In this document: positions 30,095 to 38,261 of the stretch, one piece after another
How positions within the stretch are numbered: position 1 is the first letter of the stretch
How the letters are laid out: each line of letters begins with the position of its first letter
Assembly: GCA_965247475.1 (NCBI GenBank)
Contig: OZ252016.1
Span: 248,001 to 312,000, forward strand
Direction of reading: 5' to 3'
DNA length: 64,000 bases
DNA from: G965247475 sp965247475
GTDB lineage: Bacteria > Chloroflexota > UBA11872
Made by a program: the position numbers and the translations under genes
Notes under the pieces: generated by a model
Database searches by the model: none
Told to the model about the DNA's origin: nothing
The model's input: only the letters and a program-made list of their open reading frames with translations

Positions 30095-30406
30095 TGTCCA
30101 GACCGGACAGATGGTTTACAGGTGTTGGGAGACATGGTTTACACATTGAGGCGGGTGCCCGCAGGTCCAGGGTGCCCAGATCGTCGGTCAGAAACCGGAT
30201 CGCCCAGCAGCCGTCGGTGGCCGTCGGCCGAAACGCCACGGGCTGTCCGCGCAGGGCCTTGGGCAGCCGGAGGTGGCGGCCCTGAAACGACACCCACCCG
30301 CCCGCCTGGACCCGGCGGACCTGGTCCTCGGGGCCGTAGGGCAGCGGCGGCCGTTGCGCCGGGTAGGGCCGGGGGCTGACCTGAGAGCGGCTGGTGGGGA
30401 CGGCCA
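30095..30406 (-). mobile_element. IS481-family remnant (transposase C-terminus and terminal repeat)
   Basis: Within the chimeric frame, PTSRSQVSPRPYPAQRPPLP, YGPEDQVRRVQAGGWVSFQG and LPKALRGQPVAFRPTATDGC match the end of IS481-type integrase-core transposases. Just beyond, 30106-30150 reads (minus strand) TGTAAACCATGTCTCCCAAC then ACCTGTAAACCATCTGTCCG, the typical double TGTAAACCAT end of such elements. The DDE catalytic core is gone. The transposase has no stop of its own here, so it reads on into the hsdM tail. Confidence 0.8.
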
Positions 30407-30695
30407 GACCTGGAACCCGGGCCGCCGTGGCGTCCACGTCGTCCACGGCAATGTGGATCAGCCAGTGAGGCGGGATGCCCGCCTGGCGCTGGTCCTCGGG
30501 CTGCTCGTACATGCCGCCCACGAACGAGCCGTCCGTCATGGCCATCGAGTAGAAGATCTCGCCGGTCTCGTCCATCGGGTTGTCCTGGTAGGCCCACCCG
30601 AACAGATCCGCATAGAAGTCCTTGGCGGCTGTCGGATCCGTCGTGGCCAGATCGACCCAACACGGAGTTCCCTGCGCGTAGCTCGTGATCTTCAT
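30407..30695 (-). pseudogene. VOC (glyoxalase/bleomycin-resistance) protein, truncated by the IS481 remnant
   Basis: ATG 30695 starts MKITSYAQGTPCWVDLATTD, followed by AKDFYADLFGWAY, SMAMTDGSFVGGMYEQ and HWLIHIAVDDVDATAARV: a first VOC repeat of the antibiotic-resistance/lactoylglutathione-lyase-like superfamily. Homology stops at about residue 97, where it passes in frame into IS481 transposase sequence. The second half (metal ligand and dimer arm) is lost. The full frame 29805-30695 is an uninterrupted 296-residue fusion of three unrelated pieces. Confidence 0.82.
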
Positions 30696-31012
30696 CAGGG
30701 CTTCCTAAGGGCTTCCTATCTCGTTGCGTGGCTGAGCGTCACCGCCTGGCGACGATCGGCCTCCATATTGGCGGCACAGGCCTCGGGGAAGCCAGCTCAC
30801 GCCCGGTTTGGCTGCGCGAAGCATCGCGGAGCCGCGCGGCGAACGCAGTACCAAAGCCCACCGACAGGCGTCGCGGCGCGGACGGCCAGTGCTATTGCCG
30901 CTGCCCTCGGAGCGTCTTGGGCGAGGGCATCATCAGAGAGTCGATCGGAACTGCGCCGGGTAGAGCATGCGGCCCTTTGTCGATCGCTCGGGCTTCTCAG
31001 GATCAGCCGGGC
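30696..31012. other. Gap between VOC remnant and exporter gene
   Basis: About 315 bases with no recognisable gene, RNA or clear repeat. The TGA-terminated exporter gene ends at 31013; no hairpin with T-run is visible. Confidence 0.4.
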
Positions 31013-32641
31013 TTATGTTCTCTTGCGAGCCGCCCTGGAGCTGGGCCCCCTGAGCGGAACTTCCCTCAGAAAGATCGTCACGACAAATGCAACGGCGAGC
31101 GCCACCGCCACGACCACGAACACGGCGCCAATGGCCGACGCCAGTGTCTCGCGCAGCGTCGCAAGGAGCTGTGCCACGATCTCCGCGCCCTGCGGCCCGC
31201 GGTCCGCGAAGCTTGCCCGCAGCCCTTCCAGGGCCTCGGGGTTGACCAGCGCCTGCGGGTTCTTCTCCATGCGGGCGAGCTGGTCCGCCGGCAGCGCCTC
31301 CCTGATCGCCGGCGGCAGCGACTCCCGTAGTCCGGCGGCGAACCGGTTCGCCATATACGATCCAAGCACCGCCAGGCCCAAGGCGCCTCCCACGGAGCGA
31401 TAGAATTGAGTCGCGGAGGTCGCGGCGCCAAGCAGGTTGGGCGCAACCGCGTTCTGCACGGCGATCGTGAAGCTTGGGAAGGTGACGCCGAGACCGAGGC
31501 CCGTAACGACGATGCCCGCGACAGCCTGGCCGAACGACGTTTCGGCGGTAACGCGGGACGTCAGCGCAATGCCGGCCGTCATGACGGCGATCCCGACGAG
31601 GCCCTGAATTCGGTAGTGCCCTCCCAGGCGTGACAGCGCTTGTCCGGACAATGTGGCGGCTACCACCATGCTCAGCATCATGGGCGTGAGGAACGAGCCG
31701 CTGCTCGTCGCCGACGCACCCAGCACGCCCTGGAAGAACAACGGTATGAAGATGATGGATCCAAACATCCCGAATCCGGTGATGAACACCGCGATGAGCG
31801 AGATGCTCACAACCCGGTTCGCATAGATGCTCGGCGGCATGATGGGGTTTTCGGCGCGCCGCTCGACGAAGACGAAAGCTACCGTCATCACGGCCGCAAA
31901 GGCGAGGATGCCGACGATCTGCAGCGATAGCCACTCGAACTGCACACCGCCGAGCGACAAGCCGACGAGCAGCGGCACGACGACCAGGATGAGAAGCGCC
32001 ATGCCCGCGTAGTCCAGGCGACGCGTCCGTTGCGCGGGCCTTATGTTCGGGAAGAATCGAATGAAGAGAGCGATGATGGGAAGGCCCAGGGGAACATTGA
32101 CGTAGAAGACCCAGTGCCACGACAGGTTGTCGGTGACGAATCCCCCCAGGGTGGGGCCGATCACCGACGAGAGGCCGAACACGGCGGCGACGACGCCTTG
32201 GTATTTGCCGCGCTCTGCCGGAGAAAACAGGTCCCCGACGGTGGTGAAGGAGAGCGCCATGATGCTCCCGCCTCCGATGCCCTGGATAGCTCGAAAGACG
32301 ATCAGTTGGTTCATCGACTGGCTCACCCCGGCGAGAATCGACCCAAGCAGGAAGACGACGATTCCGCCCAGGAAGAACATCTTGCGGCCATATAGGTCGG
32401 ACAGCCGCCCGACAATGGGGACCGCGGTGGTCGAGGCGACGAGATACGCGGTCGTGACCCAGGTAAACCGGTCAAACCCTCCAAGGTCGGCAATGATGCG
32501 GGGCATGGCTGTGCTGACCACTGTCTGGTCGAGCGACGACAGAAAGAGCGCGAGCATGAGCCCGCCCATCGTTAAGACGACTTGCCGCCGCGAACGTGCC
32601 GTGTAACCCGCTTGGGAATCCGCCACCGCGCCGGCGCTCAT
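31013..32641 (-). CDS. DHA2-type (14-TM) MFS drug exporter, EmrB/QacA family
   Basis: 542 residues, about 14 hydrophobic segments. LFLSSLDQTVVSTAMPRI holds the motif D1 acidic residue in helix 1, GRLSDLYGRKMFF is the MFS motif A, and GGSIMALSFTTVGDLFSPAERGKYQG with GPTLGGFVTDNLSWHWVFYVNVP is the motif C/antiporter region and the DHA2 signature. A C-terminal region after the last pair of helices is Arg-rich. Proton-coupled efflux of toxic organic compounds is expected. Its ATG overlaps the TGA of the upstream VOC gene (ATGA), so the two are translationally coupled; a VOC protein plus exporter suggests a small resistance unit. Confidence 0.93.
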   Translation of the reverse strand: MSAGAVADSQAGYTARSRRQVVLTMGGLMLALFLSSLDQTVVSTAMPRIIADLGGFDRFTWVTTAYLVASTTAVPIVGRLSDLYGRKMFFLGGIVVFLLGSILAGVSQSMNQLIVFRAIQGIGGGSIMALSFTTVGDLFSPAERGKYQGVVAAVFGLSSVIGPTLGGFVTDNLSWHWVFYVNVPLGLPIIALFIRFFPNIRPAQRTRRLDYAGMALLILVVVPLLVGLSLGGVQFEWLSLQIVGILAFAAVMTVAFVFVERRAENPIMPPSIYANRVVSISLIAVFITGFGMFGSIIFIPLFFQGVLGASATSSGSFLTPMMLSMVVAATLSGQALSRLGGHYRIQGLVGIAVMTAGIALTSRVTAETSFGQAVAGIVVTGLGLGVTFPSFTIAVQNAVAPNLLGAATSATQFYRSVGGALGLAVLGSYMANRFAAGLRESLPPAIREALPADQLARMEKNPQALVNPEALEGLRASFADRGPQGAEIVAQLLATLRETLASAIGAVFVVVAVALAVAFVVTIFLREVPLRGPSSRAARKRT

Positions 32642-32979
32642 TGTCGGTCGGTCGGCCCTTGGCGTGTGGGCGTCTGCACGGTCCGCCAGCCTCTCCCGCT
32701 GATAGCGTCCGCCGCCAGACGTACCGAGTCCACTTCGGATTCCAGGAAGAAACCATGCGGGATACGAACGGCCGCGCTTTGGCCACCGGCAGTCGCATCC
32801 GCTGCCGATTCGCGAGACCGGAGACAGAAGTGGAGCACCCCGGGTGTCTCTACGGTTGCGCAGCCACTGCCCGGCTTGTGGTCAACGGGCACGCTCAACA
32901 CCTCGCAATAGGACCGCACGGCGGCGTCGACATCCTCCACAACTTCAGTGACCGCCGCTAGCCCGCCCCTCGTCGTCAT
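32638..32979 (-). CDS. VOC-family protein (glyoxalase/bleomycin-resistance fold)
   Basis: 113 residues from ATG 32979; the frame opens at 33003 but both starts lie inside the divergent phnA gene. GGLAAVTEVVEDVDAAVRSYCEVLSVP is the first beta-alpha-beta unit of a VOC module. Then FCLRSRESAA and PHGFFLESEVDSVRLAADAI, with the second unit ending RTVQTPTRQG. Stop overlaps the exporter start by 4 bases. VOC proteins bind metal or sequester antibiotics; with an exporter next to it, drug binding or detoxification is an inference. Confidence 0.75.
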   Translation of the reverse strand: MTTRGGLAAVTEVVEDVDAAVRSYCEVLSVPVDHKPGSGCATVETPGVLHFCLRSRESAADATAGGQSAAVRIPHGFFLESEVDSVRLAADAISGRGWRTVQTPTRQGPTDRQ

Positions 32980-34144
32980 TTGCGCGGACGGGACCGATCC
33001 CACGTATGTGGACGCGGCGGTCGATCACGGGCGAATGCCGGCGTTCGACCGCATGCGGCGCGACGGCGCCTACACGCTGGCCCGGACCGCCATCCCATCG
33101 TTCACCAATCCGAACAACCTGACGATCGTGACCGGCCAGCCGCCCGCCACGCACGGCATCTCGGGCAACTACTTCTACGACGCGGCGCGCGACGCCGAGG
33201 TCATGATGGACCAGCCGCGGTTCCTGCGCTGTCCGTCGCTGCTGGCGCGGATCGCCTCGACGGGCCGTCGGGTCGCGGCGATCACCGCCAAGGACAAGCT
33301 GCGCGGAATGCTGGGCGCGGGATGGCTCGGCATCTGTTTCTCGGGCGAGATGGCGCATGTGACCACCGAGGCGGAGCACGGCGTCGCGGACATCACCGGC
33401 CGCCTGGGTCGACAGAATCCGGGGATGTACTCAGGCCGGATGAGCGACTTCGCAATGGCCTGCGGCGTCTACCTCATAAGCCACGGCTTGGCGGACGTCC
33501 TCTACTTGTCATTGACCGACTACGTGCAACACACCCATGCGCCCGGCACGCCAGAGGCCGATGCGTTCTACGCGGCGCTGGACCGGCAGCTCGCTCGGCT
33601 CGACGCGCTGGGCGCCGTGATCGTGCTGACGGCCGACCACGGCATGAATGACAAGTGCGGGCCGGACGGTTCGCCCAACATCGTGTACCTGGAGACCACG
33701 CTGCGCGAGCACGTCGACGGGCCTCTACGGATAGTGCTGCCGGTCACCGATCCACATGTAACGCACCACGCGGGCCTGGGCTCGTACGCCACCGTCTATC
33801 TGCCGCCGGCCGACGTGGATCCCGCGATCGCGCGGCTGGCCGGCGAGCCCGGCATCGATGAGGCCATCACGCGCCGGCAGGCCGCCGCCAAATACGAGCT
33901 TCCCGCCGACCGCATCGGCGACATCGTCGTCTTGAGCGATCGCCGGACCGTGCTGGGGCGACGCGAAGGTGCGCACGACCTCACACGACTCGCGGGCTCG
34001 CGGCTGCGCTCCCACGGCGGCCTGCATGAGGCCGTGGTCCCGTTTCTCGTGAATCGGCGGCTCAGGCCCGGTTTCGCGCAGCGAGCCGACCAGCTTCGAA
34101 ACGCGGACGCGTTCGCGGTCGGCATGGAAGGCGTCGAATCCTAG
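32948..34144 (+). CDS. phnA: Phosphonoacetate hydrolase
   Basis: 398 residues from GTG 32948. Alkaline-phosphatase/nucleotide-pyrophosphatase fold: LVVICADGTDPTYVDAAVDH (metal Asp), IPSFTNPNNLTIVTGQPPAT with the nucleophilic Thr, HGISGNYFYD, ITAKDKLRG, SLTDYVQHTHAPGTPEAD and VIVLTADHGMNDK (metal ligands), then PVTDPHVTHHAGLGSYATVY and a C-terminal RSHGGLHEAVVPFLVNR. These blocks match PhnA, which cleaves the C-P bond of phosphonoacetate to acetate and phosphate. No other phosphonate catabolic or transport gene is nearby. Its first 32 bases are antisense to the start of the VOC gene. Confidence 0.9.
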   Translation: MTAASPPLVVICADGTDPTYVDAAVDHGRMPAFDRMRRDGAYTLARTAIPSFTNPNNLTIVTGQPPATHGISGNYFYDAARDAEVMMDQPRFLRCPSLLARIASTGRRVAAITAKDKLRGMLGAGWLGICFSGEMAHVTTEAEHGVADITGRLGRQNPGMYSGRMSDFAMACGVYLISHGLADVLYLSLTDYVQHTHAPGTPEADAFYAALDRQLARLDALGAVIVLTADHGMNDKCGPDGSPNIVYLETTLREHVDGPLRIVLPVTDPHVTHHAGLGSYATVYLPPADVDPAIARLAGEPGIDEAITRRQAAAKYELPADRIGDIVVLSDRRTVLGRREGAHDLTRLAGSRLRSHGGLHEAVVPFLVNRRLRPGFAQRADQLRNADAFAVGMEGVES

Positions 34145-34294
34145 CGTTCTTCAAGCTAGGGCCGTACCCCCATCGCCGCTCGCCGACCGTCTGTCAATTG
34201 GGTAGTCCCGTCCGAATGGGGGACGCTGCGGCAGGCCGTTCCGGCAATCGATCTGGTGTGAGGCGAACGTCTTCGGCTGGTGGACTACGAACAG

Positions 34295-34675
34295 CTAGCT
34301 CGTACTACTCGACGGCGCTTGCCGCTTGGGTAGAGTCAGTGTGTACACAAGACCAATTGCTGGAATCACAGAGAATATCAGCGGAAGCCACCAGTTCCCC
34401 TTCAAGGCACCTAGGGCGATCGCGAACACGAGAGACAAGTCGGAGAGCACATTTACCGCCATGAGCGTCGAAACCACGTAGACCACCGCGCTGGCTGGAC
34501 GTCGCGGCGCCGCCAGCACGAGCATCCCGACCGCGCAAAGCGGGTGGACCACGACCAACGTCAGCCGTTCCCAGATGGTTCCACCGTCGGCAAAGCTCCC
34601 CACCGCGGCCGTGAATACGGTGATGACCACCTGAACGATGACCAGTGCCAGGAACGCAATCCGAAAACCGCGCAT
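34295..34675 (-). CDS. Small four-helix membrane protein, unknown
   Basis: 126 residues. Four hydrophobic segments (FRIAFLALVIVQVVITVFTA; LTLVVVHPLCAVGMLVLAA; SAVVYVVSTLMAVNVLSDLS; WWLPLIFSVIPAIGLVYTL) and a short basic tail. Resembles no family I can name; DoxX-like or other four-helix small proteins are possible. GC is lower than in neighbouring genes. No operon partner. Confidence 0.6.
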   Translation of the reverse strand: MRGFRIAFLALVIVQVVITVFTAAVGSFADGGTIWERLTLVVVHPLCAVGMLVLAAPRRPASAVVYVVSTLMAVNVLSDLSLVFAIALGALKGNWWLPLIFSVIPAIGLVYTLTLPKRQAPSSSTS

Positions 34676-35309
34676 AGTCCCGTTTCCAATCCATAGCCCC
34701 GAACAGCGTCAAGTGCTGCCTCGAGCGCCGGGTCCACGATCCACCACATGCTACCGGTCCGATCTGCCGCCGGACAAGCCGAAAGCCTTTCCCGTCGACG
34801 TATGGGATGGACGCGCCTTGGCGCCCGCACCAGTTGCGCCAGCCGGCTTCTGGTCCGCGGCATACGGTCAGCGGACAAGCAGGTTGCGCTGACTTCTCGT
34901 GTCCTGTCTCGCTCCGCTCGGAATCCAAGGGAGCCAACGTAACTCGAACTGAGCAGTCCCCAATAACTTGTAGTCGTCGTTCTCAGCGGACCTCTCGGAC
35001 GTCGGCAGGATCTCTACGAGCACGTTGGCAAGAACGAAGATGTAACCGTTGGTGTAAAGACCGTATGTCTCGCCGATGTCGCCGCTTCAGAGGCGCGCGG
35101 GATGAACCGCGCGAGCGTGGATACGGGTGGTACGAAGCCCGCGCGATCCAAGAGCTGCCAGGCGCGGCGGGTCGATTCGGGCTACCGGAGTCCATCCGAC
35201 GCTGAGGCGCTCGGACGCATGATCCTGCAGGACAACGCGTGGGACTTGTATCGGCTCGAATCACGCACCCCGGAGAGCGTCTCCGAGTAGGCGCCGTGGT
35301 GTTCCGGCG
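34676..35309. other. Gene-poor gap with a possible enzyme remnant
   Basis: Over 630 bases without an intact gene. On the plus strand one frame from about 35008 to TAG 35290 reads ...LYEHVGKNEDVTVGVKTVCL..., then after Met 35102 ends with DAEALGRMILQDNAWDLYRL. The last block resembles the C-terminal 'ilg.Na..ly.l' of amidohydrolases. No start or catalytic part is present, so at most it is a relic. Confidence 0.3.
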
Positions 35310-36725
35310 CTAATCGCGGACCCAGGTCGTATTCGGCTCGACGTTGCCGCGAAGCAGCATCGCTCGCCGCCGTTGCGCCTCGCGCACTCGGCGATCGATC
35401 TCCTCGAGGTCCCGGTCGCGCAGCAGCTCCGCGCTCAGGTCCGCCACCACGTCGGCGTGCTCCGGATCGCCCGCCAGGTCTTCGAACTCCCCGGGGTCCG
35501 CCTCTAAGTCGTACAGCTCGAAGGCCTCGTTCAGGTAAGCGTTGAGCTTGAACCGGCCGCACCGGATCATGCAGCCGGGAATGTCGTTGCCGTGCGCGGT
35601 GTGCTCGGCGATCGCTTGCCCGTCGCTCTCCGGGACGCTGCCGTCGAGGACGCCCGCCAGACTGGCGCCGGGAAGATCGCCGGTGTCGTCGCCCGCGATA
35701 TCGAGCAGCGTGCGCACCAGGTCGAGCAGCGAGACGACCTGCCCGATACGGCGGCCGGGCTCGATGCGGCCCGGCCAGGACACGATCATCGGCACCCGTG
35801 CCGAGCCTTCGTAGAAGCACGACTTGTTCCACATCCCGTGCTCGCCGGCCATCTCGCCATGGTCCGAGACATACGCGATGATCGTGTTCGCGGCCAGGCC
35901 GTGCTCGTGTACCGCGTCCACGACTCGTCCCAGGTTCTCGTCGCAGCAATCCACCATCCCGTAGTAGGTCGCGCGCGCCCTCGCGACCGCCTCGTCGGAC
36001 ACGCCATCGAGCAGGCCCATGAACCTCCGCAGGCGGTGATTGAACGGGTGGAGTCGATCGATGTGACCGGCGGGGATGTCCGGCACATCGGCGTGCGCCG
36101 GGAAGTAGCGGCGGAAGTACGGCTCACGGACGGTGAACGGGAAGTGCGGCAGCAGGAACCCCACCGCGAGCGCCCAGGGCCGCTGGTGGCGCTCCGACTC
36201 CGACAGATACTCCGTCGCCGCCACGGTCACGGCCTGGTCGTAGCGCTGGTAGTCGGAATCGCCGGGGCGCGCGCCTTCGATGATCGGCACGCGGCTGGGT
36301 TCCGGATCACTGCCCTGCTTGGGATCGCTCGCCCACGTCACCAGGGGCGCCCAGCGCCCCGCGTGGTAGTCGCCGACCAGCGTTCGCGCGAAGCCGTGCC
36401 GCACATCGGGACCGATGAAGTGCATGCGACCTGCCAGCGTGGTCTCATAGCCGCGCGCGTTGAGACGATGCGCCCAGGTGGGCTCGCCGGTGCCGTAGTC
36501 GGAGCCGTTGTCCCAAACGCCGATGTCGCTCGCGTATCGCCCCGTCATGAACGAGGCGCGCGACGGCGCGCACAGGGGAAAGTTGCAGTACGCGTTCTCG
36601 AACACGGCGCCCGCGTCGGCGAGGCGCTGCATCGCGGGGCTCCGCACGGCGGGGTGCCCATAGGGCGAGCTCATCGCCGGGTTGTGCTCGTCCGACATGA
36701 TGATGAGGATGTTCGGCGGCGACAT
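35310..36725 (-). CDS. Sulfatase (formylglycine type), choline-sulfatase-like
   Basis: 471 residues, ATG 36725. PPNILIIMSDEHNPAMSSPY holds the first metal ligands; PLCAPSRASFMTGRYASD is the CxPxR formylglycine site; IIAYVSDHGEMAGEHGMWNK supplies more metal ligands; CFYEGSARVPMIVSWPG follows. The C-terminal LKLNAYLNEAFELYDLEADPGEFEDLA block is the usual end. No signal peptide. It hydrolyses a sulfate ester in the cytoplasm, with choline-O-sulfate or a small sulfated compound the closest guess. Unrelated in detail to the sulfatase at 6.5 kb. Confidence 0.93.
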   Translation of the reverse strand: MSPPNILIIMSDEHNPAMSSPYGHPAVRSPAMQRLADAGAVFENAYCNFPLCAPSRASFMTGRYASDIGVWDNGSDYGTGEPTWAHRLNARGYETTLAGRMHFIGPDVRHGFARTLVGDYHAGRWAPLVTWASDPKQGSDPEPSRVPIIEGARPGDSDYQRYDQAVTVAATEYLSESERHQRPWALAVGFLLPHFPFTVREPYFRRYFPAHADVPDIPAGHIDRLHPFNHRLRRFMGLLDGVSDEAVARARATYYGMVDCCDENLGRVVDAVHEHGLAANTIIAYVSDHGEMAGEHGMWNKSCFYEGSARVPMIVSWPGRIEPGRRIGQVVSLLDLVRTLLDIAGDDTGDLPGASLAGVLDGSVPESDGQAIAEHTAHGNDIPGCMIRCGRFKLNAYLNEAFELYDLEADPGEFEDLAGDPEHADVVADLSAELLRDRDLEEIDRRVREAQRRRAMLLRGNVEPNTTWVRD

Positions 36726-36998
36726 CCCGCACCTTCTTCGCGTGGGCGTCGAGGGCAGTCCTGGCTCGTGAAGATAGCCTGGCGCTTCCTATCCCGACCA
36801 ACCGCTCGGGCGGCCGTGGTGCGGAGGGCTGCGTCTGACTGACCGAGTCAAACCCGCCGGGTGCCCGGGACCCTGCCAGGCCCCTCCCACAGCTTGGACA
36901 CACAGGAATGACATGGGAGCTCGGCGGCGCGGAGCGAGCGAGCCGAGCGCGGAGATATGCTGAGACTGGCGGTCTCTCCGTGGCGAGAGGAGCGGGCG
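36726..36998. other. Divergent intergenic stretch
   Basis: Between two divergent genes. It contains CACAGGAATGACATGGGAG (36901-36919), a fragment of the dispersed CATGTCATTCC module also seen at 12.73 kb and 42.13 kb. The ribosome site GAGAGGAG of the next gene is at 36985-36992. No promoter can be called with confidence. Confidence 0.35.
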
Positions 36999-37256
36999 AT
37001 GGGCGAAGTACAGATCGGCGAGGTGACCCATTGGTTCCGTGCGATCGGCGTGGCCGGGATCACGCTGAGCGGAACGCTGAAGGTCGGCGATCGGATCCGG
37101 GTGAAGGGGCACACCTCAGACTTCGAGGCGGTGGTCGGGTCGTTGCAGATCGACCATGACACCGTGGCCGAGGCCGGACCGGGCGCCGCGGTGGGCGTCA
37201 AGCTGCCGGACCACGCACGGGAGCACGACCGCGTCTACCTGGTCACGGACGAGTAG
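36999..37256 (+). CDS. Stand-alone EF-Tu domain-2-like small protein
   Basis: 85 residues from ATG 36999 with GAGAGGAG upstream. MGEVQIGEVTHWFRAIGVAG, ITLSGTLKVGDRIRVKGHTS, VGSLQIDHDTVAEAGPGAAV and GVKLPDHAREHDRVYLV are a complete domain-2 beta barrel as in translation GTPases and U32 peptidases, without a GTPase domain. Such small proteins are widespread and of unknown role. Separated by 21 bases from the TIM-barrel gene, so probably co-transcribed. Confidence 0.8.
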   Translation: MGEVQIGEVTHWFRAIGVAGITLSGTLKVGDRIRVKGHTSDFEAVVGSLQIDHDTVAEAGPGAAVGVKLPDHAREHDRVYLVTDE

Positions 37257-37277
37257 GCGAACGGGACCCGAACCGGC

Positions 37278-38102
37278 GTGAGGCTTGGCTGCAGCACGTG
37301 GGGCATGCCCGCGGCGCCGTTCGAGGAGTCGATCCCGCGGCTCGCGGCGATGGGTTATCGCGGCATCGAGATCGCGGTGCTGCCGCGCTTCCGCACATCA
37401 CTCGAGTCGCTCGGCGCCGGCGAGCGGACGCGGATGCGAGACCTGGCCGGGACGAACGGGCTCACGATCACCGCGCTCGCCGCCCACACGCCGCTGCTGG
37501 ACCCGGAGCAGCACGACGCGAGCATCGAGCTGCTGCGCGGCGCGATCGATCTGTCCGCGGAGCTGGCGCCCGACGATCCGCCGGTCGTGACCACGACGCC
37601 CGGCGGGACGCCCGAGCAGTGGGACGAGGTGAAACATCGTCTCGCGGACGAGTACGGGCGGGTTGGCGCATGGGCGGCGGACCGCGGGGTGACGCTGGGA
37701 ATCGAGCCGCACGTGGGCGGCGCGGTTGACGAGCCGCATGAAATCCGCTGGCTGATGGAGCAGATCGACGCGGCGAGCGTGCGGATCAATTTGGACTACA
37801 GCCACTTCCTGGCGCACGACCTGTCGATGGAGGACTCGGTGATCCCACTGCTTCCGTGGGTGGCGCACTCGCATGTCAAGGGCAACCGCGGACGCTGGCC
37901 CGACAACGAGTTCCTGGTGCCGGGTGAGGACGACTTCGACTACGCGGCCTATCTGCGCACGCTCCACGAGGCGGGCTACCACGGCTGGCACTCGCTGGAG
38001 GTGTCGGTGATGGTGCAGACCCGGCCCGGCTACGAGCCGTACGCCGCCGCGCAGCTGGCCTACGATACGCTGGCCGCCGCCAGCGAGCGCGCGGGTCTCT
38101 AG
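37278..38102 (+). CDS. Xylose isomerase-like TIM-barrel protein (sugar phosphate isomerase/epimerase)
   Basis: 274 residues from GTG 37278. LGCSTWGMPAAPFEESIPRL, AAMGYRGIEIAVLPRF, TITALAAHTPLLDPEQH, TLGIEPHVGGAVDEPHEIRW (metal Glu), VRINLDYSHFLA (Asp), WVAHSHVKGNRG (His) and GWHSLEVSVM (Glu) give the AP-endonuclease-2/TIM-barrel metal set E-D-H-E. Isomerase, epimerase or dehydratase on a sugar or polyol. With the SDR gene 160 bases downstream on the same strand this looks like a small sugar/polyol catabolic set. Confidence 0.88.
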   Translation: MRLGCSTWGMPAAPFEESIPRLAAMGYRGIEIAVLPRFRTSLESLGAGERTRMRDLAGTNGLTITALAAHTPLLDPEQHDASIELLRGAIDLSAELAPDDPPVVTTTPGGTPEQWDEVKHRLADEYGRVGAWAADRGVTLGIEPHVGGAVDEPHEIRWLMEQIDAASVRINLDYSHFLAHDLSMEDSVIPLLPWVAHSHVKGNRGRWPDNEFLVPGEDDFDYAAYLRTLHEAGYHGWHSLEVSVMVQTRPGYEPYAAAQLAYDTLAAASERAGL

Positions 38103-38120
38103 ACCGGGGAGCGGCGCGGC

Positions 38121-38200
38121 TCCTTCGATGGACTCAGGAGGGGCCTCCGCCGGTCCGGCGGCCATGAGATTCGTCGCTCCGTTCGGAGTAACAGTGGGGA
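38121..38200. repeat. Dispersed repeat, locus E (inverted)
   Basis: TCCTTCGATGGACTCAGGAG followed by GGCCATGAGATTCGTCGCTC...GTTCGGAGTAAC: both modules in the order and orientation opposite to loci at 8.1 and 54.5 kb, in the gap between the TIM-barrel and SDR genes. Confidence 0.6.
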
Positions 38201-38261
38201 TAGGCCGCCGGAGTCGCGATATCGTGTCGTGCCCAACCAGCAGCTTGAGGGACGCGGTGCC

